From: Rotaria socialis
Taxonomy: Eukaryota > Rotifera > Eurotatoria > Philodinida > Philodinidae
Direction: 5' to 3'
NCBI GenBank assembly: GCA_905331475.1
Contig: CAJNYU010000835.1
Coordinates: forward strand, 124,001 to 188,000
DNA length: 64,000 nt
Shown piece by piece: positions 35,545 to 47,400 of this stretch (its first letter is position 1; every line of letters starts with the position of its first letter). The position numbers and the translations under genes were made by a program. Below the pieces are notes generated by a model. It had not been told where the DNA came from. It saw nothing but the letters and a program-made list of their open reading frames with translations, and did no database searches.

Positions 35545-36500
35545 TGATTTATAATTTCAAAGAGAACGCGCCTGTTATCACAATTATTTGAAATAGTATT
35601 TTGGTGACAAGAGATGATATGGCTGAATCTCTGGTCAGCAACATTGAAATAATCAATGAAAATGAAGGTAGCGAAAATAGTAGTACATACAACGAATATT
35701 GGATTTGGTTTAATGTTTGTTTTACCTAAAAGTTCATAGATATGAGAACTTGGTAATAAAATGATTATCATGGTCGCTCTTTTCGATAAATTATAATGGA
35801 AGTGATCATGCTATTATTCACCAGTCGTGAAGTAACACAAATGTTAATCTATTAATAATCATTGTTATGAGCGAGTGTATCGATGAAGATTCTGTGTTAC
35901 AACAGTGCGTATGGATCGATACACCAGAAATGCATTATGCATAGTAACAATGACCTGATCCTGCTGCATCACAGTTATTGAGATCAAAGTTTTATTTGCA
36001 TTATATACTGAAATATCTGCATGTACTGTCTATGTCGAGAAGATTACAAATTGCGAGTTTTTCTTTATATTAAGTTATCAAATAACAGTCGATCGGCATA
36101 CTTTGTTTATTATACCACGATATCAACTCGGGCAGATGTGAAGAGGCAATGAATATCTCCTAGAGATAATTAGTTTAGATTATATTTCATTTTTGGGTGG
36201 ATTAACGAAATAGTCTCTGGTTAGAATTATTTGGAAACAACTAAAAAAACGAAAACATAAATTCTTCTAAATCATAGTGCACACTTAAAGCAGTACAGTT
36301 TTTACAAACGCTAGTTTTGTTAACAACATTCATACGCTAGAAATAGCCACATAATGGGGATCGAATGTGCTCATTCAAGATTGAAATAGCTCATCTTGAA
36401 ATTTTCAAGACGTAATCAGAATGTTTACATTGTATTTATGAAGAGAGATAAAACAAGTATTATTATTAAATAGTTACGAGAAATAGAGGGTTCGCTGAGA
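35545..36500. other. Intergenic, no gene supported
   Basis: Upstream region of the surface-protein gene. A minus-strand frame 35771-35541 is hydrophobic but lacks context. Nothing else recognised. Confidence 0.4.
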
Positions 36501-36508
36501 GTGTTTAC

Positions 36509-36584
36509 TAGGGTCCTGTCGGAACCACTTTTTTGGACTCCCGTGGGAAACGGGACGGGAAATAATCGTTCCCGCAGGACCCTA
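36509..36584. mobile_element. 76-bp hAT-type micro-MITE with perfect 8-bp duplication
   Basis: Starts TAGGGTCCTG and ends CAGGACCCTA, flanked by the perfect repeat GTGTTTAC (36501-36508, 36585-36592). The 8-bp duplication and TAGGG ends fit the hAT superfamily. The inside is GC-rich and mostly palindromic, with no coding room. Confidence 0.8.
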
Positions 36585-36592
36585 GTGTTTAC

Positions 36593-37400
36593 GCAAGGCT
36601 TCACTAAAGTATGAAAGTCGAAGAAGTTAGAGTTCTACATGTTTATGTATTTATATGTATTGCAAGATATTTCGAACTGGTTCTGGAATACATGGGATAC
36701 TCTCTATTCGCCTTTAAATTCAATGTTCTGCAATGTGTTTCTCACACTTTGTAAGCGTAGTCGCGTATGCTTAATCTGAAATAATAACGATCCACAATTC
36801 TAGATATATAGTGCTGTAAGCGAAGGATGAAATATCTGAATTTTAAAAGGAATTAAAATTAAAATTTGATACAAGCGAATAATGAGATAATAAAAAAAAA
36901 GGATTTGATCTGAATAATCATCTCGTTATCTTGTTCGGTATGACTGGAAAAATGTATGTCAATAATATGATGACTGAGCGCATGAGCGTCAATCAAAAAT
37001 TGATGATGATGATCATCCACATATAGATTGACCTCATCAGACGAAGAAAGCTGCAACAGTGTCAAAAATTAGCAGCACTATTTTCGAACTGTTCAAAAAA
37101 CATCTTGAAGCAATCCATTCGAAATATTTCTTATTTAATAGTGTTGAATCAATTAAATTTGATACTTACTGGATTGTAAGTCTTTTATACGATTCGTCAT
37201 TATTAACTTGGGTCTTGAATGAGATTTTTCTAACATTCATCTTTACAATTAAGGCTTAGCATATATTTATCACGTTTACTTAGTACAAGTTTCTCAACAA
37301 TTCGAACTTAAGCTCTTGGACTAATCATATTTATGATACTTTTGATCGAGAGAAACAATCTATTACGTACGACATAGTATACAGTATCGGTAGTAGCATT
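36593..37400. other. Intergenic, no gene supported
   Basis: AT-rich with short unrelated frames on both strands. No repeat or family signal. Confidence 0.4.
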
Positions 37401-38019
37401 ATGTTGTTGCTCTCCAGTATTTTCTCAAAGGTGAACAAAAAAGAAGCGATTGGAAGCAGCAAGGGAATCGTAAAGGTTTTTCTCGATCTTGTCATTTTGT
37501 CGCTAAATCAAACACAAAAATTGTTAAGTGTTACCAGTCACTTTCATTCTGCTTCTTTTTTTTCCATCGCGATACTGTTGCTGTTGTTTATTATACTATT
37601 GATTTGTAGTCATCAACGAATCTTTAGATGGGGACTATTTGGAGTTTGGTGGGCACCGCAAAGTAACACTTTTTACCGGCCAAAACCAATAGCAAGCACA
37701 ACTCTTAGCAATAATCAATCTGAGCTGCCTGGTGAAAGCAAAAATTTAGAAATATTTTCATTGATTTGGTGAGATGAGGATCAAGATGAATGATACGAAA
37801 ATCGTCAAGCACAAGAGAAATTTCAGGATTTAATCAATTTTCACAAAACTTTTACCAGCATTGATGAATGTGAAAAATTCATACGCCAAGAAACGACGAT
37901 GGTAGATAAAATCATTCTAATTTCATCGGGTGCATTCGGTCCAGTTCTACTTCCTCGAATTCACAATTTATTGCCTCAATGAGAAAAACCAGCAACAATG
38001 AATAGTTCCTTTTCCAAAG
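37401..38019 (+). pseudogene. Decayed N-terminal module of an ART-TPR gene
   Basis: A hydrophobic membrane-like stretch (FFSIAILLLLFIILLICSH) leads to LEIFSLIW, then a TGA, DEDQDE, a second TGA, and YENRQAQEKFQDLINFHKT, TSIDECEKFIRQE, DKIILISSGAFGPVLLPRIH, LLPQ and a third TGA, followed by NSSFSK at about 38019. This resembles the N-terminal receiver-like module that I recall ahead of ART domains in bdelloid proteins. All three breaks are TGA in the same frame, the mark of a decayed gene. It points toward the ART-TPR frame beginning at 38823, whose first residues VKGL would follow FSK naturally. Confidence 0.6.
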
Positions 38020-38822
38020 GTAGTATCATTCATAAATCGCAATCATTTGTGGTACTCATGAAGAATTGAGAATCGTCAGAAAGATGATGAATGTTGCTGT
38101 TGGAAAATTCAAAATAAATAACAATATATCTGATCTACTAGTCTGAAGATGAAAGAAAAATATAGGTTTCATTATGTACAAAAGCTTTGGTATTAGATTA
38201 TTAAAGTTTTTAAAGTTTCCGTGATTCAAACAGTCCTTTTCCCATTTAGTCTTACTAGCGATAGGCTATAAAAATAAATTGACTATGAAGAAGCAGTATT
38301 GATTGTGACTCATTTATTGTCAATATAAGAACATGATGGCTACAAAATGAGAACTTGTAGAGAAATTCGATTTTTCAAGTTATCGTCTGTGATTCTTGTT
38401 TACTGAATATCTCCTGAAAATATCATCTTAACAAGTTGAATATTCAGCAGTGTCACATATCCAAGATTTTGGAGAAGTGCTCACATCTCTGCCGAGAGTC
38501 GCTGCATTTTCAGCGCGAGATGCGGCACCCAGTGTGAGGGATGCATATCTCTCAATGACCTGATACATCTCCAATGTGACACTACTCCATTTATATATTT
38601 TTTCGTGCTGTTACATAGTCATGTAACGGTCAAACAGTTAAACGTGTGAAATGGACGAAGAAGTTGCTAGAACAATAGTTTTGTTAACTGTATTTTTCGA
38701 TCATACGTCGAACGAGCCTATTAAGAATAACAGAGACGTCTAATTGTGTTCCATATGCAACGGCGGAAAAACATTTTCCTAAAAGTTTTGTATCGAACAT
38801 TGAAATTGTTTTTAAATACTAG
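38020..38822. other. Intron or insertion splitting the ART-TPR gene
   Basis: Begins after TTTTCCAAAG|GTAGTA (donor-like) and ends AAATACTAG (acceptor-like), but the two sides are out of phase by one base. About 38460-38580 is more GC-rich than its surroundings. No coding signal seen. Confidence 0.4.
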
Positions 38823-40481
38823 GTAAAAGGCCTTCAAGCCACTGCAAGTGCCCTGATTGCACAAATTATCGATGATCATAATGAAGAAAATGAAATAGAT
38901 AAAACGGCTGTTTCCTGGTCTTTTTTTAATGCACAAGAACAAGCGCATAGAAATCTAAGCAAAGAAAATGGAAACTTCATTTGGTTTCAATTATTCATCG
39001 AACCCTTATTGAGAATGAGAAGTGTGGACATTGAAACATCCCTCGATGAATATGTTTCAATGTGCAAACTCCAGTACAAGGGGAACCTTAGACAATTGAA
39101 AACTATCGAAGAATTTCAACAGACATATGACGCTGAGCATTGCCTTTGGTGGTATTCGAAAGAGGTATTTCTCTACAGTATTCTAAATAGAGCACTGCGA
39201 GCGGGTGATATTGATACTCTCTACACTTTTCGTTTCATTATTCGTGATCTATACCAAACACTTCAAGAAAACAAGCAGTTCAATCAACCAATTTTAGAGC
39301 TTTATCGTGGACAAGCACTATCCGTAGATGAATTATCTCGAATAGAAGCAAGCATTGGCCAATATATATCGATGAATAGTTTCTTCTCAACTAGTATAAA
39401 AAGGCCCGTAGCATTGTTATTCGCACAATCCACAGACACAATCAGCAGTAATTTAAAACCAGTTTTATTTCATACAAGAGTCAATACCCAGCCACCGGAC
39501 ACAAAGCCGTTCGGTGACGTGCAAAAATTTAGTCACTTTGGAGAAGTCGAAAGTGAAATATTGTTCCTGCTCGGTTCAGTATTCAGAACTCAAGGAATTC
39601 GATTTCAAAATGATGAACCAGTTCACATAGTTGATCTTGAACTATGTGGTGAACAAGAAATCGAATTAAAAGATCTTTATATTCGAATGAGGACAGGGAT
39701 TGGTGAGGAAACCAACATTAAAATTCTTGGAAATGTTCTGAAAGATATGGGATTACACAATAAAGCATTGAAATATTATCAAAACCTTTTGAAACAATTA
39801 AAACAAAATGATTCCTCCATTCAAAGTTGCTGTTATGGTATTGGTCAAGTCAAGCAGCTTCAAGGTGATTACGATGGATCATTGTCCTACTTTCAGATGG
39901 TATTAGGTCTCGAATCAAAGTTTCCTTCCAAAGACAAAATTGTGCCTGGCTTCACACATAATTATATTGGTATTGCTTATCATTACGGGAAAAACTTCGA
40001 CTATTCACGAGCATTGGAACACTATCGACAGGCATTTGATATTCATCCGAAAGTCAAAGATCGTGAATTCATAGGAACTGCTTATGTATATCAAAACCTA
40101 GCTACACCATATCGGGCCTTAGAAGATTACGATAAATCACTTCAGTATCACCATGAATGTTTGAACGTAAAGAAAGAACTGTTCGGTACAGAACAAGACT
40201 GGAGCATAGCTGCCAGTTACAACAATATTGGTAGAGTTTATCATTATAAAACGGATTTCAGACTAGCGTTAGAATATTATAAGAAAGCATCAGAAATTCG
40301 TCTTAAAACTCTACCTGAGAATCATCATGATATAGCAGCATCCTTTTATAATATCGCCAAAGTACAAAAATCATTGAAAGATTATCGCTCAGCAATGGAA
40401 TTTTCTCAGAGATCGTTGGATTTATACACGAAAGCATTTGGTGAAAGCTATCCATTAGTCATTGATTTGAAAGAAAAATAA
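38823..40481 (+). CDS. Arginine ADP-ribosyltransferase (R-S-E) with C-terminal TPR repeats
   Basis: The frame is open from an acceptor-like TACTAG (38817-38822) to TAA 40479-40481, about 552 residues; the first in-frame ATG is at 39015. The ART domain shows the R-S-E signature: LELYRGQAL (Arg), MNSFFSTSIKRP (STS) and HFGEVESEILFLLG (ExE, the form tied to arginine transfer). From about residue 300 there are six TPR units, for example LGNVLKDMGLHNKALKYYQ and YNNIGRVYHYKTDFRLALEYYKKA, of kinesin-light-chain type. ART-TPR fusions form a large family in bdelloids (established, from memory). The catalytic frame is intact, but the upstream module carries three stops, so the whole is either a recent pseudogene or a shortened gene starting at Met 39015. 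Proposed role: mono-ADP-ribosylation, target unknown. Confidence 0.8.
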   Translation, partial: VKGLQATASALIAQIIDDHNEENEIDKTAVSWSFFNAQEQAHRNLSKENGNFIWFQLFIEPLLRMRSVDIETSLDEYVSMCKLQYKGNLRQLKTIEEFQQTYDAEHCLWWYSKEVFLYSILNRALRAGDIDTLYTFRFIIRDLYQTLQENKQFNQPILELYRGQALSVDELSRIEASIGQYISMNSFFSTSIKRPVALLFAQSTDTISSNLKPVLFHTRVNTQPPDTKPFGDVQKFSHFGEVESEILFLLGSVFRTQGIRFQNDEPVHIVDLELCGEQEIELKDLYIRMRTGIGEETNIKILGNVLKDMGLHNKALKYYQNLLKQLKQNDSSIQSCCYGIGQVKQLQGDYDGSLSYFQMVLGLESKFPSKDKIVPGFTHNYIGIAYHYGKNFDYSRALEHYRQAFDIHPKVKDREFIGTAYVYQNLATPYRALEDYDKSLQYHHECLNVKKELFGTEQDWSIAASYNNIGRVYHYKTDFRLALEYYKKASEIRLKTLPENHHDIAASFYNIAKVQKSLKDYRSAMEFSQRSLDLYTKAFGESYPLVIDLKEK

Positions 40482-42867
40482 ATTTTTTTACGTGAAAAAA
40501 TTAACAGTACAAATCTGCCTACGAGCCAAAGTCAAGAATCATCTTCAATTTCATCCAACGTTAAATTGACAAATTGGAATCCATTCGATACGTTTGCATT
40601 ATGAAGTCATAGACCAGTATGTATATGCACATTCGGAACTGCCGAAATGTTAGCTCTCAGATGCATTCCATAGAAAATGGAGCAAGAGTTTCAATACAAT
40701 GCTATCGAACGTTCATAAAATAAAATAGATGTGATGAATTCGGTTTCATTAAATTATAGTGCAACCATCATATATGCAAAAGGCTTTTTCATTAAAAATC
40801 GATTATATCTTCTGTAAGTGTGCGGGTTGTGAATGAACTGTACGCTCACATTATTGTAATCTATTTAATAATGATGCTTTTATCATCAGTAAGTCGAACC
40901 TCTAATAATCCTTGTGATTGATCATCTCTGATTTCTCAGAAGAATGATTCATCGAACTCTACTTATGTTATATCAAAATTTATTAGAAGTTGCTTGTGAA
41001 TAAATCCTGCAGAGATTTACAACAATGGAAGCGACTTGGCCTGCACTATATCTTTATAATGAAATTTTTCTAGACAAGTTTTGAAATATATAAAATCTGA
41101 ATGTATTGCTCGAGTTGTAATGTGGAAAAAAAAGTAATTCTGGGAAAATTTTCTTTTCGGTGAATCTGGAATATTGTTTTTTTGCCATTTCATCTTTCGT
41201 TTTGTGAACTACAACAGTCTATATAAGAATGGCTGACGACATATTTTGAGCTATAAGAGAAGTCTGATGATGCCATTCGGTAGAATGGATTGAGTTGTAC
41301 TACGAGAATAAGAATTAACAGTTTTCAGAAAAAAAGGTTCTGTTTGGAGATAAGAGATTATGTAAATGAATCCTGTTAAAGAGTGTAACAGCTTGAACTA
41401 TAGGGGTTGCCATTATATGCTGATCGATTTGTATTCTGTACATGGAAATGAAACCAGCAACGTTTCATAATCAAATCTTGCGTCTATTTATTTGAATTTA
41501 GACTAGTCGTTCGTGTGATTACCTTAGTAAAACCTTTGACAAGATTAGTAATAATAAAATTTTAATGTTGGAAACGCATAGCGATTTCTTAATTTTATCT
41601 GACAAAGAATACTCTGTAGGATGTTTATTATCCTTTAAGTATTTATTAGTATCTAATTTGACTTTTCTAATTAAAAACAATAAATATAATTAATCAAACG
41701 CACATTCATTCGCAAACCAGAAAAAACATACTCTCATTATGAATACATTGATTATGTAAAGGTAGTATAGAAGAATTGGCGTAAGTCAAGTCATCTAGTT
41801 TAGGGATTTGAACGTTCCCATTTTTTTGAGTTTCATTCCTAAATAATAGAAATTTACTTGAAAATTCCTTTTGATATATTTTAGAATATTGAGACATCTT
41901 TTTGCTATATTTCAATTTATATTAAGCCACTATAAAATTCTTGGAAATAGAATTTTAAACTGGCGACTCTAATGTTTTGTCACAATTGATAATATCATTA
42001 GAAGAAGCATTTTATGATGCATTTTAAGTTTCCATTGTAGTAGTATTATACTTAATTTAATTAGAACTTTTGCGTGAGTGAAAAAATTGCTTTAAAGAAA
42101 TAAGATTGATAATTCTGTAGAATTATATAATTCACATTGAAGTTGTTTAGAATAGAGACTTTCAACCTCTTCCTATACATCTAAAAAGACAGAAGCTCAA
42201 ATCTCACTAGCTTCACTTAGTTGATTTGTCATGTTTGACATTGAAAACATTTTCATTTCGAACCCAACAGAAAAATTTTCGGCATCGAGAAACATTAGAT
42301 AAATGGTCATTTTCTACTTAGGAATCAGGAAAGTGTGACTGTTCTATTTCTTTGCAATTTTATGAATTAGAGAAATAATGTATGTAAAGAACATTATAGG
42401 ACAAGAAAAATATTACATTGTAAGTTGTTTTGCCTTCAATAAAATTAAAATTATACTTTTTGACAGTGAAGTATGTTGTACAAATAGTATTAAGTTTCAT
42501 ACCAGATGATTACTTATGGAAGTTATTATAGATTCAAACGATGCATGAAAGTTTTTTTTACCAGAAATTTCTTTATTTTTTGGCTACAATTACTTGAGTT
42601 TACTCACGTTTTCTCAAATGAGCTGAAAAATTAAATGGTTATTGAAGCGAATAATTTCATATTAAAGTTTCAATGAATCATATGCTAGTTAAACAAGACA
42701 TAGCTGTCAATGAAATGGAGTTACTTGATTTTGAAGAAAGTTGGTTTCTACGAGGCATTATGAATTTACCAAGCTATTAGTAAAAGTCTTTTGAAATAAG
42801 ACTGATCCCTCTATACTTGTATGTATGTTGAAATATCAAGTAAATAAATAAAGTGTAATGGCACAGC
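40482..42867. other. Gene-free AT-rich stretch
   Basis: 2.4 kb without a coding signal on either strand and without an obvious repeat. Likely intergenic or heavily decayed sequence. Confidence 0.4.
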
Positions 42868-43030
42868 CAGTGACGTATTTAGGAGGGGGGGGGGGCGGGC
42901 CCGGGAAAAACGATTTAAATCCCTGGAGGGGGTACAGACTAATTATTTTTTAGAGGCTAAAACTCAAAAAATTGCCTATCCTTCCATATCGCCCCCTCCC
43001 CCCTCTAAATAATTTCTGGCTACGTCACTG
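42868..43030. mobile_element. 163-bp hAT-type MITE with CAGTGACGTA ends
   Basis: Ends CAGTGACGTA and TACGTCACTG, each followed inward by a G-rich or C-rich run (12 Gs at about 42885), a pattern common in hAT MITEs (CAGTGGCGTAGC type). The flanks GGCACAGC and AGCACAGT agree at 6 of 8, both differences being transitions, as in an aged 8-bp duplication. Confidence 0.65.
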
Positions 43031-44961
43031 AGCACAGTCTATTGATTTGAACCCTGAAGCCAGCAAACAGCAAAGCATTTCAAAGTACTTACATATTTAT
43101 TTAATAGTGAAAAAGGCGACAGCCGCTACCAGACCGTACTGTTCTGTGTATATGATAATTGTTTGTCAGTAGATGCAAAGTAATCGGACTCGATAGAAAA
43201 CTATACTCTCATTCTAATATATAAGTTCAAAAGAAAAATGTAGAAAGAATGGGAAAACAGCTTTTAATTACCTATCAGCGGTTTCATATTGTTAGGACAT
43301 CTATACGGTGATGTTAGTGTTATAACAAAAGAAAAGAAAGCAATTTTAGTTCCTCGTCCTTTAAAAAATAAATGAAGTAAGCCGAGCCAGGATATTTTAT
43401 CTAGGAGCGAACTTCCAAATTACATCAAGCTAATTTGTTATCTACTTTATTTCAAAACGACGAGTCTCTTGATAACTCGTCTCTATGTATTTTTTTTATT
43501 GTGAACAATTGCTTTGTTGAATCAAAAACAAGGAATTGATGAGCAGCGATTAAGATATGAATTCAATTCAATAACGGAAGTCTGTAATAATCACATATCG
43601 GATCATTCAAATAGCAAATTATTTCTGACATAGATAGAGAAGAATTTTCACATGCGTATCATATGAGCCCAGAAGGATTTTCAATAATTATTTAAAGATA
43701 TTGTAAAGCCTTTAGACATATAGTAAAATTCATCGAGAGAGCAGTGAAACACGAAAACCTTCAAAATAACTAAGAAAAATGCAGCTGTGTCTACTTGAAT
43801 ATTTAGCCGATTTAAAAGCATTAGAGAACTATACCTTATTTCATCCTCTTAGTCGCACTCGAAAAATACGTTTAGAAAACAGGAAACATCAATTCTACAG
43901 CTTTGGGCAGTCTCGTGATATCATATGTAGGCACATTCCAGATAGAAATAATTTCTTTTAACTTTGAACGGTATAGTTCTAGAGAACACAAGGTCAAGTG
44001 TTAGAGGAGAATGAAATAATTGAACCTAGTTGAATCTAGTCGAAAACAGAAAAAATAATCTGTCTAGAATTCACTGAAAAATGACGAGATTTTCTGAGTA
44101 GTACTACTATTCTCCAAGACATATTCATATCCTGTGTTGTTTTAGAGGAGTTGTTTTCTACATGTTGATGTTGTAGACACAGACAGACACGGAATTCATG
44201 AAGCTTTCTCTCTCTTTCCATACGTTCTGAAATTTGAAAGATGTTTGAATTCGACTTATAGGAAAAGAACTGGAATATTAAAAATTAATATTTAACACGC
44301 TCGATGTATTCAAAAATATTTTATGGATATGAGCTATACGATATGACAAAACATGTGAATATAGTTTATAAAGTTGAAGAAAAAAAAACTACTGGACTCT
44401 GTATGTCTAGAAAATAAAATAAACTTGTTACCCAAAACACGCTTTTATTCACATCGATGACTTCACTTAATTTAGATTTTTACTTCCGCTCGAACAATTA
44501 TACAAACACAATTATAACTTTCATTCACACATTTAATCGTATTTGAACAAAATGATTTTATGTTTCTTACTACTTTTTTCTCTAAAACACCATCAACGAT
44601 TATTTTGAATTATAGTACATTTATTTATTAATCTGCTCAGATGTATAAATAAAATAATGGTCAGTTTTATCAAGACATATTAGCTTGAAAACTAATTTAC
44701 ACAATTCAATGGTTGTTAAATATTTTGATAATTAAACAAATCATTGAATAAATGTAAACCGGTTAGTAATGGAACAAATTAATTTAATGGAGAAAAGCAA
44801 ACCATTATTTGCAAAACTAAACATTTTGTAGTAAGAGATCTAATAAAACATGTCTAAATTTGCTAATAATCATGCATATTTATTTCGACGATTTTAAAAT
44901 TCACAGCAAAAGAAAAGCAAAACGAACTGTTTTTCTATGTATACTTGAGTGTATTAACATT
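43031..44961. other. Gene-free AT-rich stretch
   Basis: Short frames at 43779-43961 and 44221-44036 have no family features, no intron context and no codon bias. Downstream region of the minus-strand microprotein gene. Confidence 0.4.
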
Positions 44962-45390
44962 CTATCGACGCGATGATTTCATTTTACCAGCTAAACCATT
45001 CCCAGATGTTAATTGTGGTTTAAGATTAATATTGATGCTTTTCATGGGTATTACAGTTGATATATTATTGCTATGCATTTTAGTTACTGTTGGTATGTTT
45101 CGTTGGCTTCTAACTGGAAGTGGTTTTACTCTGGTTTCAGTACTTGTCTTGCTACACCAACTAAAGATTAAATATAAATATTAATAATAATAATCAAATA
45201 TCAAATAGTATCAATTTTAACTTACGAGCCACAGCATATTTGCCAACAAATACAACCAATAATTAGCTATGCAAGAAAATATTCAAGAGTAGTGATTTAG
45301 TTTAAATTAAAAACAAAAACTTACAAGTCCTGCAAATCCCCCAAGACCCACTCCAAGACCTACTGCAAGTGCTTGTGTATCCTCGTTCAT
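44962..45390 (-). CDS. 101-residue single-pass membrane microprotein with Cys-rich junction
   Basis: Three exons, 45390-45325, 45266-45226 and 45160-44962 (TAG at 44964-44962), add to 306 bases exactly in frame. Introns of 58 and 65 bp have consensus GTAAGT donors and CATAG/TTTAG acceptors. The start MNEDTQALAVGLGVG is followed by a Gly-zipper membrane helix (VGLGVGLGGFAGLLIIGCIC) and a run of cysteines (CICWQICCGSWCSK) at the membrane edge, likely palmitoylated, then a 65-residue basic tail ending GKMKSSRR. The short acidic N-terminus suggests an outside-N, inside-C topology. I know no matching family; WBP1/VOPP1- or CYSTM-like proteins have similar shapes. A plus-strand frame at 44945-45184 is only its antisense shadow. 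Confidence 0.7.
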
Positions 45391-46458
45391 ATTTCGTCTT
45401 CTTCTTCAAAATAACAAAAAGGAAAAACATTAGATTTTGTTTTGTTTTGTGAAGTAGCACGTTGTTCGTATGAAAGAAAATACGAAACAAAAATAAAGAG
45501 CAACGCTACTTGTTAAAGTGTTTGATTTTTATTACTGAAAATAATTTTCTTTTAGTTGAAACCATCACTTTACAATACGCACAATATGATTCTTTATCTT
45601 TTCTATTTGTTTTCATTAGAAAAATATCAGCAACTTCTTTCATTTCCTTTCATTGTGTTTTGCTACTGAACACCTACGTTTTCAAGCATTAGCTTAGAAC
45701 AAAAAACAAATTCAATGAAAAATATAAGAAAAAAAATATTAATTCCACAAAGTGAAGAAAAAAGGAAGATTTTATTACTGGCATGGAATGCAATTTCTAT
45801 ATAGGTGTCTAGTGAACAACAGTATATTTGATACGACGGCAACTTTCGATGATGAGAAGAAAAGAGAAGCAAAAGATTGCACTCGATACCCAAAATCTAT
45901 CTATGAAAGTGATCATAGAACTGACTCATTAAAAAAAAAGAATGAAATGCTCATTTTCTCACACTTCTATAGCAAATAGAACGTATGAATATACGTTGCT
46001 AATAATAGTTCTATATGCTCTGTAGAGTATCCCAATCATGCATAGCTTTGATACAACAAATCGAAAAGAAAAAAAAAAGTTGATTTCCCAGATGATAACA
46101 ATGTATTTTGCTGTTGATTACCTTTATCTGAGATAAATGTTAACTGTGACCTGAATATTTGAGATAAATTCATGAGGGAAAACATTTTACTAGTGGACAG
46201 TACTCAAATTCTTAAGTAAGAGTTACTAGAAGATGATTGCAAAGATGAGTAAAAGTTAAAATTGTATTGAACACAAATATTTCCAAACAATCTAAAATGA
46301 ATATTTTTTCTATAAAAAATACTTTTTAGACATTCAATCATACGTCGGTGATGAATAGAAGGAAACGAAGTGTCTTCTTTACACTGGATGAACTATAGAA
46401 TTTCCTTTTCTCTTCTTGCTGGCTTGAGTGGAAGTTAACATTTTGTAAATTTTCAATC
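45391..46458. other. Intergenic, no gene supported
   Basis: AT-rich upstream region of the microprotein gene; overlapping short frames on both strands look random. Confidence 0.4.
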
Positions 46459-46461
46459 TTA

Positions 46462-47080
46462 CGAGGGTAGGTCACCAAGTGTTCAATCGCTTTTAAGCCA
46501 GAACTATGTGTGTCATGCAGACCCCAGTAAGGTATGATAAACTCCAAAAGGATAAGAGCGGATAGGCCTTCTGTCCAGAGTTATAGTCATTTTACTGAAA
46601 TTTTAGCCTCTGACATAGTATATATCAACAAATCGAATGTCAGTATTTTGACCTGAAATTTTGCCCATCGACAGGTCTCTTTGTGAGTAGAACGCTCTGA
46701 AATTTTCAGCTCAAAGGAATGTTTTGTTTCCGAGATATTAAAGTTCCAAAAAGCACTCATATTTCACGACAGATACTAAAATGTTCTGATTTTTTAGACT
46801 TTCATATTTCGGAAACGAAACATTCTTTTGAGCTGAAAATTTCAGAGCATTCTATTCATAAAGAGATCTGTCAATGGGCAAAATTTCAGGTCAAAATACT
46901 GACATTCGATTTGTTGATATGTATTATGTCAGAGGCTAAAATTTCAGTAAAATGACTATAACTCTGGACAGAAGGCCTATCCGCTCTTATCCTTTTGGAG
47001 TTTATCATACCTTACTGGGGTCTGCATGACACACATAGTTCTGACTTAAAAGCGATTGAACACTTGGTGACCTTCCCTCG
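46462..47080. mobile_element. 619-bp palindromic MITE with TTA duplication (PIF/Harbinger-like)
   Basis: Inverted arms of about 275 bp (46462-46735 and 46799-47080) surround a short loop. Ends are CGAGGGTAGGTCACCAAGTG and its near-copy. The 3-bp TTA flanks (46459-46461, 47081-47083) fit the TWA target of PIF/Harbinger elements. The arms are about 95 percent identical by eye, so the element is fairly young. Confidence 0.7.
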
Positions 47081-47400
47081 TTAGAGTTGATGAACTTACG
47101 AAAAATGCTACTCTTGTATAAACACACGACGTTTTGACTTCCAGTATTCTTATCTGAAATAGGGGGAAAAGCATTCTTAGTAAACTGCGTAAAATTGAGA
47201 ACTACCTGATGAAGTCACGATTAATGGAACAGTAGATTATTTTTGGAAATAATTCAAATTTCATTATTTCGCCATTATTTTTTCTTTTGTTGAACCAAAT
47301 ATAATCAATGTCTAATAACAAAATATCTATTTTTACTTTGTGATTAAAATTATTTTGTATTGAGCAAATTCTTTCAAATATAATCCTTTAGCTTATACAC

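Noticed and set aside
39009..40481. ART-TPR gene starting at 39009
   Set aside because: The codon at 39009 is TTG, and the frame is open and family-like back to the acceptor at 38822, so 39009 is not the true start.
43040..43070. tRNA-like GTTCAAATC on the minus strand
   Set aside because: It resembles a T-loop, but no matching T stem, anticodon arm or acceptor stem is present.
44945..45184. Plus-strand hydrophobic frame of 79 residues
   Set aside because: It is antisense to exon 3 of the minus-strand microprotein gene, which has consensus splice sites and exact phase. The plus frame also opens without an ATG.
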